Positions 14,501 to 14,503 of a stretch of 14,503 bases of DNA are shown here, one piece after another. Every line of letters begins with the position of its first letter. Position 1 is the stretch's first letter. Made by a program: the position numbers and the translations under genes. The stretch is from positions 1 through 14,503 of the forward strand of contig JAKAZC010000031.1 in NCBI GenBank assembly GCA_021826655.1, in the 5' to 3' direction. This DNA comes from Actinomycetes bacterium (GTDB lineage Bacteria > Actinomycetota > Acidimicrobiia > Acidimicrobiales > RAAP-2). The notes beneath the pieces are model-generated. The model saw only the letters and a list, made by a program, of their open reading frames with translations. It had not been told where the DNA came from and searched no databases.

Positions 14501-14503
14501 CGC

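Overview
The window is very GC-rich and its genes favour G or C at the third codon position. Housekeeping genes (pnp, rpsO), a one-cysteine peroxiredoxin, mycobacterial-style crotonase and HAD-IB genes, and secreted proteins with tandem G-Y-W...D-G-G-[IV]-F repeats point to a high-GC actinobacterium. I favour the class Acidimicrobiia, because I associate this repeat type with it; that is inference, not a database result.

Left part (1-3218): the minus strand carries rpsO followed by pnp (polynucleotide phosphorylase, cut by the left window edge after 495 codons). Two strong inverted repeats lie in the 256-bp spacer, the place where PNPase-controlled RNA hairpins lie in other bacteria. Upstream of rpsO is a gene-free stretch with a perfect 26-bp tandem duplication. 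Next comes a minus-strand 1-Cys peroxiredoxin gene with a good ribosome binding site, a possible promoter and a possible terminator.

Middle part (3219-8418): a plus-strand pair, crotonase-family protein then HAD-IB phosphatase-like protein, is joined by an ATGA stop/start overlap. It converges on a large minus-strand membrane protein: N-terminal helices, a degenerate kinase-like domain, then a C-terminal lysylphosphatidylglycerol-synthase/flippase-type membrane domain. Behind that gene lies about 1.1 kb with no confident gene. It holds a 20-bp tandem repeat and one possible small CxxC protein.

Right part (8419-14503): two adjacent minus-strand genes encode exported proteins. The upstream one has an FG-GAP/VCBS-type propeller region; the downstream one has a SpoIID/LytB (amidase-enhancer-like) domain. 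Both end in six tandem repeats of about 42 residues of the same family, plausibly a shared beta-propeller module. Divergent from them is a plus-strand polytopic membrane protein resembling GT-C glycosyltransferases, whose frame stops in an apparent membrane helix 3 bases before the window end. Taken together this looks like a cell-envelope locus: two secreted proteins with a common repeat tail, beside a putative lipid-linked-sugar glycosyltransferase. This paired cassette is the best candidate here for an undescribed system; its function is not known from the sequence.
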